A program made the position numbers and the translations under genes. DNA of 64,000 nt. It comes from Mycolicibacterium sp. TY81 (GTDB lineage: Bacteria > Actinomycetota > Actinomycetes > Mycobacteriales > Mycobacteriaceae). How positions within the stretch are numbered: position 1 is the first letter of the stretch; every line of letters begins with the position of its first letter. The stretch is taken from NCBI RefSeq assembly GCF_018326285.1, contig NZ_AP023362.1, forward strand, positions 3,410,001 through 3,474,000, in the 5' to 3' direction. Positions 8,298-16,858 of this stretch are shown piece by piece. The notes beneath the pieces were generated by a model. That model was not told the DNA's origin. It made no database searches and worked only from the letters and a program-made list of their open reading frames with translations.

Positions 8298-8740
8298 CCT
8301 GATTTGTCCAGACAGTAGGTGAAGGCGTGCACGGTGTTGACCGTTCTCTCGTCCTTGACGGCGTCATCGATGGTGATGCGGCAGCCGATCGAGTCGTTGT
8401 CGCCCTGGGCCTGGAGATTGACGAACACCGCGGGCTGCGTGGTGGTCGTGTCGTAGGTCCACGGCAACGTGACGGCGTCGGCGCGCTGCGGTTGGGCATT
8501 GACGTCCAGGTAGGTGACGGTGGCGACCGTTCCCGGCGGCCCGTACACCTCCATCACCACGTGCTTGGGGTTGAAGGGCACGATGTCGTTCACCGCGCCA
8601 CTCGGCGTCGAGGTGACGTCATGCGAGGCGAAGATGCCCTGCAGCCGGTACACCGCGAACCCGGCGACCACGACCACCATCACGGCCACCACGTACATCC
8701 AGTGCTGACCGAGCCGGCGTCTGATCGAAAGTCGCTGCAT
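8294..8740 (-). CDS. mmpS: MmpS-family membrane accessory protein
   Basis: 148 residues. One N-terminal membrane helix (about 14-32) is followed by the periplasmic MmpS domain with the family signatures VVMEVYGPPGTVATVTYLD, LPWTY and IGCRITIDDAVKDE, ending TYCLDKSG. The single cysteines in IGCRI and TYCLD may form a disulfide. MmpS proteins work with MmpL in export. The stop overlaps the mmpL start. The start codon is 134 bases from the divergent TetR gene. Confidence 0.92.
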   Translation of the reverse strand: MQRLSIRRRLGQHWMYVVAVMVVVVAGFAVYRLQGIFASHDVTSTPSGAVNDIVPFNPKHVVMEVYGPPGTVATVTYLDVNAQPQRADAVTLPWTYDTTTTQPAVFVNLQAQGDNDSIGCRITIDDAVKDERTVNTVHAFTYCLDKSG

Positions 8741-8794
8741 CCGTGAACCTTTCGCACGGGCGAACTGCGCGGAACGTCTCTACTTCCTGGTTCA

Positions 8795-8839
8795 TCAACG
8801 GGGTTGACGGTATGACATTAACCCCGCCGGGGCTATAAT
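8795..8839 (+). promoter_or_regulatory. TetR-gene promoter and candidate operators between mmpS and tetR
   Basis: A strong sigma-A-like promoter points at the TetR gene: ATGACA at 8812-8817, a 16-base spacer and TATAAT at 8834-8839, with the ATG 36 bases after the -10. An inverted repeat TCAAC-GGG-GTTGA sits at 8795-8807, and GGGGTT (8800-8805) pairs with AACCCC (8820-8825). Either repeat could be the operator by which the TetR protein controls both directions. The promoter is read from sequence; the operator role is inferred. Confidence 0.5.
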
Positions 8840-8874
8840 TCAACACGTAAAGAATTCTGTGAGTGGGGAGTCGA

Positions 8875-9492
8875 ATGACGCAGCGACCTACCCGCGGTGG
8901 ACGTCGCCCGGGACCCAACGAGACCCGTGAGGCGATCGAGCAGACCGCGCGAAAGCTGTTCGCGGAACTCGGATACGAGCGGACGTCCCTGCGGCAGGTC
9001 GCGTTGCAGGCCGGCGTCGACCCCGCGCTGGTCAGCCACTTCTACGGCAAGAAGTGGGATCTGTTCCTCGCCGTGGTCGAATTACCGGTCGAACCCGCCG
9101 TGGTCATCGGCCGGGTACTCGACGGCGACAAGGACGAGGCCGGCCTGCGACTGGCGACGTTCATTCTCAACGCCCTGGAGGATGAAGTCAGCAGGCGGCC
9201 CATGATCGGCATGGTGCGCGCGGCCACGGCCGAACCCGAAGCCGCGAAGCTGGTCCGGGACTTCCTGGCGCGCAAGATCATTGCGCCCATCGCCGAAGGA
9301 CTTGGCTCCGCCGATGCCGACTACCGCGCCGCGCTCGTCATGTCGCAGGTCAACGGTTTCGCGATGGCGCGCTACGTCATCGGCCTGGAACCACTGGCCA
9401 ACCGCTCGAACGAACAGCTCGCCGCCGACCTCGGCGTGACGCTGCAGCGCTACCTGCTCGGTGACCTCGCGCCGGACTGTGCCAGCTCGTGA
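8875..9492 (+). CDS. TetR-family regulator divergent from mmpS-mmpL
   Basis: 205 residues from the ATG at 8875, which has a GGGGAG ribosome site; a GTG four codons earlier overlaps that site and is rejected. The DNA-binding domain is clear: GPNETREAIEQTARKLFAELG, then TSLRQVALQAGVDPALVSHFYGKK. The C-terminal half (PVEPAVVIGRVLDGD ... ALVMSQVNGFAMARYVIGLEPL) is the TetR C-terminal type often found beside mycobacterial efflux genes. Probable local repressor of mmpS-mmpL and of itself. The 3' end overlaps the convergent ctpC gene by 43 bases. Confidence 0.88.
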   Translation: MTQRPTRGGRRPGPNETREAIEQTARKLFAELGYERTSLRQVALQAGVDPALVSHFYGKKWDLFLAVVELPVEPAVVIGRVLDGDKDEAGLRLATFILNALEDEVSRRPMIGMVRAATAEPEAAKLVRDFLARKIIAPIAEGLGSADADYRAALVMSQVNGFAMARYVIGLEPLANRSNEQLAADLGVTLQRYLLGDLAPDCASS

Positions 9493-11666
9493 CGGATGAG
9501 GCGCGAGCTGTTGGTGACAACGGCGACCGACGACGCGTTGTGCAGGATCGCGGCGAGGACGGGCGACAATCCGCCGACCGCTCCGAGTAGCAGCCCGACC
9601 GCGTTCACCGCGATCGACATGGCGTAGTTCTGCCGAATCACGCCGACTGCGTGGTCACTGAGACCGCGCACGTCGAGCAGCCGCCGCAGGTCGTCTGTCG
9701 ACAATGCCACGTCGGCAGTCTCGACGGCGACGTCGGTGCCGGCCAATCCCATGGCGATACCGATGTCTGCCGCGGCCAGCGCGGGTGCGTCGTTGACCCC
9801 GTCGCCCACCACCGCAACGGTGTAGCCCTCGTCATGCAGCGTGCGCACCAGGGCGAGTTTGTCCTCGGGTAGCGCGTTTGCCTTCCATTCGGTGATGCCG
9901 AGCTCGGCAGCGACGGCCTGCGCGGTGTCCGCGTGGTCCCCGGTGAGCATGACGATCCGCTGCACACCCGAGGCCCGCAGGCGCGCAAGCACTTCTGCCG
10001 CTTCGGGGCGCACCTCGTCGCGAAGGCTGATCAAACCCACCAGTTCACCGTCGACGGCAAGCAGCAGTGGCGTCTCGGCCTGACGGCGCAATCGCTGCAC
10101 CCACGCATCGGCCTCGCCGCACACCGCGACGTCCTCGCGCTCCAGCAGAGACGGGCTGCCGAGCAGCAGCGTGCGACCGTCGGCGCGGGTCCGCATCCCC
10201 AGACCCACGAGTACCTCGCACTCCTCGTGCGGCGGAATCACGATGTGTTTGTCTTCGGTCGAGCGGATGACCGCTTCGGCCAACGGATGCCGTGAGTGAA
10301 TCTCTGAGCTCGCGGCGTAGGCGAGAATTTCCTCGGGAGTCCAACTCTCCTGGAAAGAAACGATGTTCGTGACGATGTGCCGACCGAGAGTGAGGGTGCC
10401 GGTCTTGTCGAAGACCACGGCATCGGCCCGGCCGGCCGCCTCCAGATGTGAACCGCCTTTGATGAGGATGCCACGCCGTGCTCCGTTGCCGATGGCCGCG
10501 CTGATCGCGGTCGGGGTGGCGAGCCCCACCGCGCACGGGCACGCCACCAGCAGCATGGTCATTGCCCGGCGTACGTCGCCGGTGGCCACGAACGTTGCCG
10601 TTGCCAAGACGAACGACGCGGGCACGAACCGACGGGAGAAGTTCTCTCCCACCGTCTGGATCGGCGCCCGATCACGTTGCGCTTCTTCGACTCTCGCCAC
10701 GATGCGGCCCAGTACCGTGTGACTGCCCACCGCGCGGGCCCGCACGACGACCCGGCCGCGGACGACCACAGATCCTGCGTGGACCGTCGCACCCGGTGCC
10801 ATGGTCACCGGCAGCGTCTCACCGGTGATGGCGGACTGGTCGACGATCGCCTCCCCTGCGACGACCTCGCCGTCGACCGGGATCGCGACCTGCTCATGAA
10901 CGACGACCAGATCGCCGATCCGCAGGGTTTCGGCGTTGACCTGCACCTCGGTGCCGTCGTGAAGCTGCACCCAGGCGGTGTCCTGAACGCCCCGCAGCAG
11001 GTCGGCGATGGCGCGGCGCGTACGACGCAGGGTCAGATCCTGAAGGTACTCACCGATGTTCAGCAGCCACAGCACCGTGAGTGCCACCACGTTCTCGCGC
11101 AGGATCAGACTCGCGATGGTCGCCGCGGACACCAGCAGATCGGTGCCGGGCGACTTGCCCCCGCGCAGTGCGCGCAGCGCACCGCGCAGGAACGGGTATC
11201 CGGTGACGATGGTCGCTCCGGTGGCGAACGTGCGGCTGGCCGGCCCGAGCAACCGCGGGCGGGCCAGGCCGTAACGACGGACTCCCAAGAGCGCGAGAGC
11301 CAGAGCACCGAGCGCCATGCGCAGTACATCCGCGTTGTGAATGTCAGCCGAACGCGGCGAGCGAGCCGGGACCAGCTGCCGCGGTGTGGCCTGCGCGGCA
11401 CGGATTGCAGCCAGCAGCTCCGAAGTGTCGCAGCGCTGCGGCGAGTACCAGACCACCACTGACGCGGTACGCGGGTAGGCGTGGACAGTTCTGACGCCAC
11501 CGACCTTGTCGACGGCATCTTCGATCGCCACAGCCCCGACGGCATCGCCCCGCAGCCACGGAACCTGAACCCGAATCCGGCCCGCTGCAACGGATATCAC
11601 CGTCAGGTCGGCGTCGGCGGCGATGCGGGACGCATCTGCCACGTCGGTCAGCACATCAGTGGTCAT
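9450..11666 (-). CDS. ctpC: Metal-transporting P1B-type ATPase, CtpC-like
   Basis: 738 residues. An N-terminal HMA-like domain lacks the CxxC metal site and is followed by membrane helices. The actuator domain has GEAIVDQSAITGE, the membrane metal motif is CPCAVGL near residue 380, the phosphorylation site is DKTGTLT near 418, and the nucleotide domain has SRHPLAEA and GDGVNDAPALAAADIGIAMG near 620. The last helix carries LHNASSVAVVTNSSRL, typical of CtpC-type pumps for Mn/Zn rather than copper. Its start lies inside the end of the PacL gene (11-base overlap), matching the PacL1-CtpC complex of M. tuberculosis, in which PacL stabilises the pump. Confidence 0.88.
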   Translation of the reverse strand: MTTDVLTDVADASRIAADADLTVISVAAGRIRVQVPWLRGDAVGAVAIEDAVDKVGGVRTVHAYPRTASVVVWYSPQRCDTSELLAAIRAAQATPRQLVPARSPRSADIHNADVLRMALGALALALLGVRRYGLARPRLLGPASRTFATGATIVTGYPFLRGALRALRGGKSPGTDLLVSAATIASLILRENVVALTVLWLLNIGEYLQDLTLRRTRRAIADLLRGVQDTAWVQLHDGTEVQVNAETLRIGDLVVVHEQVAIPVDGEVVAGEAIVDQSAITGETLPVTMAPGATVHAGSVVVRGRVVVRARAVGSHTVLGRIVARVEEAQRDRAPIQTVGENFSRRFVPASFVLATATFVATGDVRRAMTMLLVACPCAVGLATPTAISAAIGNGARRGILIKGGSHLEAAGRADAVVFDKTGTLTLGRHIVTNIVSFQESWTPEEILAYAASSEIHSRHPLAEAVIRSTEDKHIVIPPHEECEVLVGLGMRTRADGRTLLLGSPSLLEREDVAVCGEADAWVQRLRRQAETPLLLAVDGELVGLISLRDEVRPEAAEVLARLRASGVQRIVMLTGDHADTAQAVAAELGITEWKANALPEDKLALVRTLHDEGYTVAVVGDGVNDAPALAAADIGIAMGLAGTDVAVETADVALSTDDLRRLLDVRGLSDHAVGVIRQNYAMSIAVNAVGLLLGAVGGLSPVLAAILHNASSVAVVTNSSRLIRHELAQSGARSPSR

Positions 11667-11940
11667 GGGAATGTTCGGCGTCGGCCACCGACGGCGGCGG
11701 CACCTCCTCGCCGATTCGCTCTCGCGCTTCGGCCATCACATCGGCGACCTTCAGCCGGGCGTTCTCTGCCGCCTCCTCGGCTTTGCGGGTACCGCGCAGC
11801 GCCCACGATGCGGTGGTGACACTCGCTTCGTGGATGGGCGCCGCACGCAACGCTTTGCGCAGCACGTCGTACGCCGCCACGCCGATGACGCCAGTGGCCA
11901 CCGTCCTGGTGGCTTTGATCAGTGCTGGGTGAATCGACAT
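11656..11940 (-). CDS. pacL1: PacL-type metal-binding membrane scaffold (DUF1490)
   Basis: 94 residues from the ATG at 11940, preceded by GAGAGGGA. An N-terminal hydrophobic segment (TVATGVIGVAAYDVL) is followed by an amphipathic, Ala/Glu-rich helix (RKAEEAAENARLKVADVMAEA) and an acidic/His C-terminus ending EHSHDH, corresponding to the metal-binding tail of PacL1. Such proteins bind zinc at the tail and stabilise their partner ATPase. It overlaps ctpC by 11 bases and follows the COG0523 gene by 53 bases. The longer upstream reading lacks family-like sequence. Confidence 0.88.
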   Translation of the reverse strand: MSIHPALIKATRTVATGVIGVAAYDVLRKALRAAPIHEASVTTASWALRGTRKAEEAAENARLKVADVMAEARERIGEEVPPPSVADAEHSHDH

Positions 11941-11993
11941 CAGGCGGTCCCTCTCATCGCCGGTGAGCACACCGCAGCGCCGCCGCGACACAC

Positions 11994-13139
11994 TCAGACG
12001 TGGCTGTGCGCCGCGGTCCACGCCGGCAGGGGATCCGCGTAGCGCAGCCAAGCACTCGTGCCGGCCGCCATTTCGTCGTCGGTGAGGAGCGCGGAGTCGA
12101 GAAGCGCTCGTACCGAACTTGTTTCGAGGCGGATACCGATGAAGACGATCTCCTGACCGGGCTCGATTTCGGTGCTCGTCCAGTACTGGGCGGGTTCGAT
12201 GGTGAGGTTGGGGCCGGCCTGCGACCAGATGGCAGCGATGTTCGGCCGGGTGGCGATCCAGCAGAAACCCTTGCTGCGCAACAGACCTCGCACCTGGTCG
12301 AGGGCATCGGCGAGTCGCTGCGGATGGAACGGGCGATCGGCACGGAACGTCATGCTGCTGATCCCGTACTCCTCGGTTTCCGGGGTGTGCCCGTTGGCGA
12401 TCTCTTCATCCCACCCAGGAGCCTCCGCGGCAAGTTCCGGATCGAACAAGCCGGTGTCCAAAACGGTTGCCAGCGGCACGATCCCGTGCTCGGTGCGCTC
12501 GATCCGCGCATTGGGGTTGAGACGCCGCACGACGGCCTCGACGGTCGCGGTCGTCTTGGCGCTCACGAGGTCGGTCTTGTTGATGAGAATGACGTCGGCG
12601 AACTCGACCTGGTCGACCAGCAGATCGGCGATGTTGCGGCCGTCGCCGTCGGCCACCGCGAGGTTCCGGTCGGTGAGCGCTTCCCCGCGCGCCAGTTCCG
12701 GCAGGAAGGTGCACGCATCGATGACGGTAACCATCGTGTCGAGGCGGGCGAGCTCGGACAGGATGAAGCCGTCCTCGAACTCCCAGCTGAAGGTCGCCGC
12801 CACCGGCATCGGCTCGGAGATGCCCGTCGACTCGATCACGATCTGGTCGAATCGGTTCTGCCGGGCCAGATCCGCGACCGCGGTGATGAGGTCCTCACGC
12901 AGGGTGCAGCAGATGCATCCGTTGGTGAGCTCGACGAGCTTCTCTTCGGTCCGGTCGAGATGCCCCTGACCGGCGATCAGGGCCGCGTCGATGTTCACCT
13001 CGCTCATGTCGTTCACGATCACCGCAACCCGGCGACCCTCCCGGTTGGCGAGGATGTGGTTGAGCAGCGTCGTTTTGCCCGCTCCCAGGAAGCCCGAAAG
13101 TACGGTCACAGGGATCAGGTCAGCTGAAGTCGAGGGCAT
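11994..13139 (-). CDS. COG0523 (CobW/ZigA-type) metal-chaperone GTPase
   Basis: 381 residues. G3E-family GTPase with Walker [15 protein letters not shown] (residues 15-28), the metal motif NGCICCTLR (residues 73-81) and the guanine-specificity motif NKTD. The C-terminal CobW_C domain follows, and the protein ends AAHSHV. COG0523 proteins deliver zinc or another metal to client enzymes when the metal is scarce. A Zur-like box lies 4 bases from the start codon, which supports induction under zinc limitation and a nearly leaderless transcript. It is divergent from the YceI gene and upstream of pacL-ctpC on the same strand. Confidence 0.88.
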   Translation of the reverse strand: MPSTSADLIPVTVLSGFLGAGKTTLLNHILANREGRRVAVIVNDMSEVNIDAALIAGQGHLDRTEEKLVELTNGCICCTLREDLITAVADLARQNRFDQIVIESTGISEPMPVAATFSWEFEDGFILSELARLDTMVTVIDACTFLPELARGEALTDRNLAVADGDGRNIADLLVDQVEFADVILINKTDLVSAKTTATVEAVVRRLNPNARIERTEHGIVPLATVLDTGLFDPELAAEAPGWDEEIANGHTPETEEYGISSMTFRADRPFHPQRLADALDQVRGLLRSKGFCWIATRPNIAAIWSQAGPNLTIEPAQYWTSTEIEPGQEIVFIGIRLETSSVRALLDSALLTDDEMAAGTSAWLRYADPLPAWTAAHSHV

Positions 13140-13142
13140 GGC

Positions 13143-13165
13143 TTAACGATAATCATTTTCATTAA
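13143..13165 (-). promoter_or_regulatory. Zur-like (Fur-family) box
   Basis: A 23-base near-palindrome read on the minus strand: TTAATGAAAA-TGA-TTATCGTTAA. Nine of eleven base pairs are symmetric around the centre. It matches the TGAAAATnATTTTCA pattern known for mycobacterial Zur. It sits immediately upstream of the COG0523 gene. Binding by Zur is inferred; an IdeR site is less likely because the TTAGGnTnGnCTnACCTAA pattern is absent. Confidence 0.75.
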
Positions 13166-13266
13166 GGAATGCGAGTCGGCGGCCGGAAATAATCCGGACC
13201 GTAGTCCGGTTGGTGATCGGCAGAGGCCGGACAGTCCGGCCCTCGAACCAAGCAAAGGACAGGCAC

Positions 13267-13815
13267 ATGACCTCCACCGCAACCGCTCCCCTCAGCGTCG
13301 GCACCTGGGCGATCGACACCGCCCACTCCACCGTCGAGTTCTCGGTACGCCACCTGATGGTCAGCAAGGTCCGCGGGAAGTTCGAGAACTTCAGTGGCGC
13401 CATCACCGTCGCCGCCGACGGCACCCCGTCGGTCACCGCTGAGATCGACGTGACGTCGCTGAACACGGGCAACGAGCAGCGCGACGGCCATGTGAAGTCG
13501 GCCGACTTCTTCGACGCCGAGAACCACCCCGTCGCGACCTTCGTCTCGACCGCGGTGCGCCCCAACGGCGATGCGTACCTCCTCGACGGCAACCTGACCA
13601 TCAAGGGCAACACCCGCCCGGTCACCCTGAACCTGGAGTTCAACGGCGTGAGCCCCGGCATGGGCAACGGCGAGGTCTCGGGCTACGAGGCGTCAGTTGT
13701 CATCAACCGCAAGGACTTCGGCGTCGACCTCGACCTGCCGATGGAGACCGGTGGCGCCGTCGTCGGCGACAAGGTCACCATCACCCTCGACATCGAAGCC
13801 GTCAAGCAGGCCTGA
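13267..13815 (+). CDS. YceI-family lipid-binding-like protein
   Basis: 182 residues from the ATG at 13267. The whole length is the YceI beta-barrel domain: GTWAIDTAHSTVEFSVRHLM, VTSLNTGNEQRDGHVKSADFF and the C-terminal NRKDFGVDLDLPM. Family members hold isoprenoid chains in a barrel and are often induced by stress. No signal peptide is visible, so it is probably cytoplasmic. It is divergent from the COG0523 gene, and the Zur-like box is about 100 bases upstream, so shared control is possible. A perfect hairpin follows the stop. Confidence 0.9.
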   Translation: MTSTATAPLSVGTWAIDTAHSTVEFSVRHLMVSKVRGKFENFSGAITVAADGTPSVTAEIDVTSLNTGNEQRDGHVKSADFFDAENHPVATFVSTAVRPNGDAYLLDGNLTIKGNTRPVTLNLEFNGVSPGMGNGEVSGYEASVVINRKDFGVDLDLPMETGGAVVGDKVTITLDIEAVKQA

Positions 13816-13821
13816 TCCGAA

Positions 13822-13873
13822 GGCAATGCCGGGCCGGGTTCCCCCGCGTCCTGTCGCCCGGCCCGGCATTGCC
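13822..13873. terminator. Perfect 17-bp hairpin between convergent genes
   Basis: The arms GGCAATGCCGGGCCGGG (13822-13838) and CCCGGCCCGGCATTGCC (13857-13873) pair perfectly around an 18-base loop. It starts 6 bases after the YceI stop and ends 11 bases before the stop of the convergent HD gene, so it can end transcription in both directions. There is no T tract, as is common in mycobacteria. Confidence 0.8.
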
Positions 13874-13884
13874 CATCGCCTTCG

Positions 13885-14523
13885 CTACTCCGGCCAGGCG
13901 TTGTTCTGAATGAGGTCAACCACGTTCGTCCGTTCGAACGACGGATCGAAGTGTGCGAGCACATCGTCGTTCATCGTTCCGAACGTGGTAGCCGGCCGAT
14001 GGGCCATGCCGTCGTTGAACGCCCGCAGGATGCGGTTCTTGAAGTCGGGACGCGGATGGGCGGCAACCACTTCGGCGCGCTGCTCTGCACTGATCTCGTC
14101 GAGGCCCAGCCCGATGACGTCGGTTTCGACACCCAGAATCACCACCGCAACCTCGGGCGCCAGGTGATGCGGGACCTCTGGTGTGGTGTGCAGCGCGATC
14201 GCGAGCCACACATTCGTCGCTTCCTGCTCACTCCGGCCGAAGTCCAGCAACAGTTTTCGAGCCAGGTCGGCCCCGTCGATCTCGAACCGTTGATGCTTGG
14301 TGCCGTACTCCGTCGTCAGGCCCAGATCGTGGAACATACCGCCCACGTAGGCGAGTTCCGGATCGACGTCGAGGCCCCGCGCAGCGGCCTTCAACGATCC
14401 CCACAGGAACACCCGGCGGGAGTGGTTGAACAAGGTGTCGTCGGTCGCCTTCCGGACGATCGAGGTGGCCTCCCGGACCAGCTCGGTATCCGGAATCGTC
14501 ACTCCTGCAATGACTTCGGTCAT
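13885..14523 (-). CDS. HD-domain hydrolase, cyanamide-hydratase-like
   Basis: 212 residues from the ATG at 14523. Metal-binding HD-domain motifs are visible: FNHSRRVFLWG (first His), GGMFHDLGLT (HD pair) and LAIALHTTPEVP (further His). The layout resembles the HD proteins related to fungal cyanamide hydratase that are common in actinobacteria; the substrate is unknown. It ends at the shared hairpin with the YceI gene. The reading frame is open upstream to 14619, but that part lacks family-like sequence. Confidence 0.8.
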   Translation of the reverse strand: MTEVIAGVTIPDTELVREATSIVRKATDDTLFNHSRRVFLWGSLKAAARGLDVDPELAYVGGMFHDLGLTTEYGTKHQRFEIDGADLARKLLLDFGRSEQEATNVWLAIALHTTPEVPHHLAPEVAVVILGVETDVIGLGLDEISAEQRAEVVAAHPRPDFKNRILRAFNDGMAHRPATTFGTMNDDVLAHFDPSFERTNVVDLIQNNAWPE

Positions 14524-14631
14524 GATCGTCAACTCTCCGTCGGACTTGATTGGACACAGTCCATTTTGTCCGCGGATCGGCCCTACCTGACAGAGCGCGC
14601 AATGCCACGCATCCCACAAATCAGGACATGG

Positions 14632-14907
14632 TCAGACGTACTTCTCGTGCACGTAGCACCACCGCCAGTTCTCGCCGGGCTCGAAGGACTGCACGATCTC
14701 ATGCCCCGGGGTCTTCGCATGGGCGCTGGCATGTTTCATCGGCGAGGAATCACAACAGCCGACGTGCCCGCACGTCAGGCACAGCCTGAGGTGCACCCAG
14801 CGGGTGCCGGCCGCGATGCAGTCCTGGCAGCCCTTCGTGGTCTGCGGGGTGACCAGGCGGACGTTCTTCAGATGCGAGTCGCCGAAGATGGATGCCACGC
14901 CATCCAC
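14632..14907 (-). CDS. UBP-type zinc-finger protein
   Basis: 91 residues, almost entirely one ZnF-UBP domain: GCQDCIAAG, then LCLTCGHVGCCDSS, then KHASAHAKTPGHEIVQSF and a final WRWCYVHEKYV. The Cys and His pattern for zinc binding is complete. Bacterial single-domain members are widespread in actinobacteria and have no assigned function. Flanking genes are the HD hydrolase and a LysR regulator on the same strand, with gaps of 108 and 21 bases. ATG at 14907; a slightly later start is possible. Confidence 0.85.
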   Translation of the reverse strand: MDGVASIFGDSHLKNVRLVTPQTTKGCQDCIAAGTRWVHLRLCLTCGHVGCCDSSPMKHASAHAKTPGHEIVQSFEPGENWRWCYVHEKYV

Positions 14908-14928
14908 GGTAGCCCCGGTACGCCCGGA

Positions 14929-15828
14929 TTACCGGGACGCGCGCGGCCCGACTTCGGCCAGCAGCATCTCGGCCAACTTCGCGCTGGCCGGGCCGATCTG
15001 TGATTGTTCCGCCGAAGCCAGGTAGATCTGCCACACGATCGCGGGCCGAATCTCTATGGCGCGCAAGTCCGGAAAGTTCGCGGCTTCACTGCCCGGCATG
15101 ATGATGGTGCCCAACCCATGCTGAACCAGCCTGGCTGCGATCGAATATTCGAGCGCGACTTCGTGCGGGGTACGCGCCGAGACGCCGGCCGCCGAAAACG
15201 CCGATTCCACCAGCCTTCTGAGCCCGAACTCGGGAGGGAAGCCGATCAGGTCTTCGTCGCACAACTCCGTGAGGTCCACGTGACGACGCTGCGCCAGGCG
15301 GTGGTCGGCACGGCAGACGAAGACCATCGGCTCTTCACACATCAATTGCATCTGGACCCGTGGCGGGAACCGGTCGGGCGCCGACACCAGCGCCAGGTCG
15401 AGTGAACCCTCCGCGATCGCCGAAAGGTAAGCAGCCGAACCGGTTTGACTCTGCCGCAGCCTGATCTGGACGAAGGGGTAGGTGCGGTGGAACTCCCCGA
15501 GCACCTTCGGCACATCCAAGGTGCCGAACGAGATCAGCGAACCCAGATCGACCGTTCCGGACAGCTCGCCACGGAAGTCGCCGACCGAATCCTTTGCCAG
15601 CCGCGCGGTCTGGATGACGCGCCGGGCGTGTTCGCGAAACAACTCACCCGCCGGCGTGATCTTGATCTGCTGCTTGGTCCGATCGAACAGCTCGACGCCG
15701 AGCTCCCTCTCCAACTTCGCGATCGACATCGACAGTGCGGATTGCACGACATGCACCTGCTGCGCCGCACGCGAGAAGTTCATCGCGCCGGCCACCGCGA
15801 GGAAGTGTTCGAGCTGACGCAGTTCCAT
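14929..15828 (-). CDS. LysR-family transcriptional regulator
   Basis: 299 residues. The N-terminal winged HTH is typical (MELRQLEHFLAVAGAMNFSRAA, then LSMSIAKLERELGVELFDR). The effector-binding domain follows from about residue 90. It is divergent from a quinone-oxidoreductase gene with 103 bases between, and a T-N11-A palindrome lies in that gap, so it most likely activates or represses that gene and itself. The ligand cannot be predicted. Confidence 0.88.
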   Translation of the reverse strand: MELRQLEHFLAVAGAMNFSRAAQQVHVVQSALSMSIAKLERELGVELFDRTKQQIKITPAGELFREHARRVIQTARLAKDSVGDFRGELSGTVDLGSLISFGTLDVPKVLGEFHRTYPFVQIRLRQSQTGSAAYLSAIAEGSLDLALVSAPDRFPPRVQMQLMCEEPMVFVCRADHRLAQRRHVDLTELCDEDLIGFPPEFGLRRLVESAFSAAGVSARTPHEVALEYSIAARLVQHGLGTIIMPGSEAANFPDLRAIEIRPAIVWQIYLASAEQSQIGPASAKLAEMLLAEVGPRASR

Positions 15829-15850
15829 AGCGACAACCTATCAATGATGC

Positions 15851-15865
15851 TGATCGGAAAGATCA
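15851..15865. promoter_or_regulatory. LysR box (T-N11-A palindrome)
   Basis: TGATC-N5-GATCA, a perfect 5+5 inverted repeat of the T-N11-A type, centred 30 bases from the lysR start and 74 bases from the oxidoreductase start. Further ATC/GAT half sites flank it. It is the expected binding site for the divergent LysR protein. Confidence 0.6.
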
Positions 15866-15931
15866 ACTCTGGTCATTGGACTTGATTGGTCTCGATTGTT
15901 CTCATGGAGGTGGACCGAAGGAGGAAACGTC

Positions 15932-16858
15932 ATGCAAGCCATGGTCGTGAACGATCGTGATGCCGGCATCAAGGGCATGACCCTGATGGAACTGCCCTAC
16001 CCGCACGCCGCCGAGAACGACGTCGTCGTCCGGGTGCATGCGGCCGGGTTCACGCCCGGCGAGCTGGACTGGCCCGCCACCTGGACCGACCGGGCGGGAC
16101 GCGACCGGACTCCGAGCGTGCCCGGCCATGAACTTTCCGGGGTTGTCGTCGAGTTGGGTTACGGCACAACCGGATTGACCGTGGGACAGCGGGTATTCGG
16201 GCTGGCCGACTGGACGCGTGACGGGTCGCTCGCCGAATACACCGCCGTCGAGGCCCGCAACCTCGCGCCGCTACCCGCCGACATCGACCACGTCGTCGCC
16301 GCCGCACTGCCCATATCGGGACTGACGGCCTGGCAGGGCCTGTTCACGCACGGTCGTCTCGCCACCGGCCAGACGGTCCTGATTCACGGCGCGGCAGGCG
16401 GCGTCGGCTCGCTCGCGGTACAGCTGGCTCACGAAGTGGGCGCCTTCGTCATCGGGACCGGCCGCACCGCCGACCGCGACCGGACACTGGCGCTCGGCGC
16501 CGACGCCTTCGTCGATCTCGACACCGAGAAGCTGGAAGATGCCGGTGAAGTCGACGTCCTGCTGGACGTCATCGGCGGCGACATCCTCGCCCGCTCGGCC
16601 GCGCTCGTGCGGGACGGCGGCACGCTCGTCACCATCGCGGAGCCGCCCGAGGTGCTTCCCCGCAACGGTCGCGGGCTGTTCTTCGTCGTCGAACCCGACC
16701 GCTCGCAGCTGATCGAACTCGCCAACCGGGTGCGCGACGGACGCCTCACGCCGATCGTCGGTGCCGTCCGGCCCCTTGCCGAAGCGGTGGCGGCGTTCGC
16801 ACCGGACAAGCGCATCCCGGGCAAGACCATCATTCAGATCACCGAGCAGCCTCGATGA
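15932..16858 (+). CDS. Zinc-independent quinone oxidoreductase (MDR family)
   Basis: 308 residues from the ATG at 15932, which has a GGAGGA site 6-11 bases upstream; an earlier in-frame start at 15896 is less likely. GroES-like N-terminal domain (VVRVHAAGFTPGELDWP, VPGHELSGVV) and Rossmann domain with HGAAGGVGSLAVQLA near residue 155. The zinc-ligand cysteines of alcohol dehydrogenases are absent, pointing to an NADPH:quinone or enone reductase. The substrate is unknown. The stop overlaps the cupin-lipoprotein start by 4 bases, so the two are cotranscribed. Confidence 0.87.
   Translation: MQAMVVNDRDAGIKGMTLMELPYPHAAENDVVVRVHAAGFTPGELDWPATWTDRAGRDRTPSVPGHELSGVVVELGYGTTGLTVGQRVFGLADWTRDGSLAEYTAVEARNLAPLPADIDHVVAAALPISGLTAWQGLFTHGRLATGQTVLIHGAAGGVGSLAVQLAHEVGAFVIGTGRTADRDRTLALGADAFVDLDTEKLEDAGEVDVLLDVIGGDILARSAALVRDGGTLVTIAEPPEVLPRNGRGLFFVVEPDRSQLIELANRVRDGRLTPIVGAVRPLAEAVAAFAPDKRIPGKTIIQITEQPR

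Noticed and set aside
8804..8839. TTGACG at 8804-8809 as -35 for the TATAAT at 8834
   Set aside because: The spacer would be 24 bases, too long; ATGACA at 8812 gives 16 bases.
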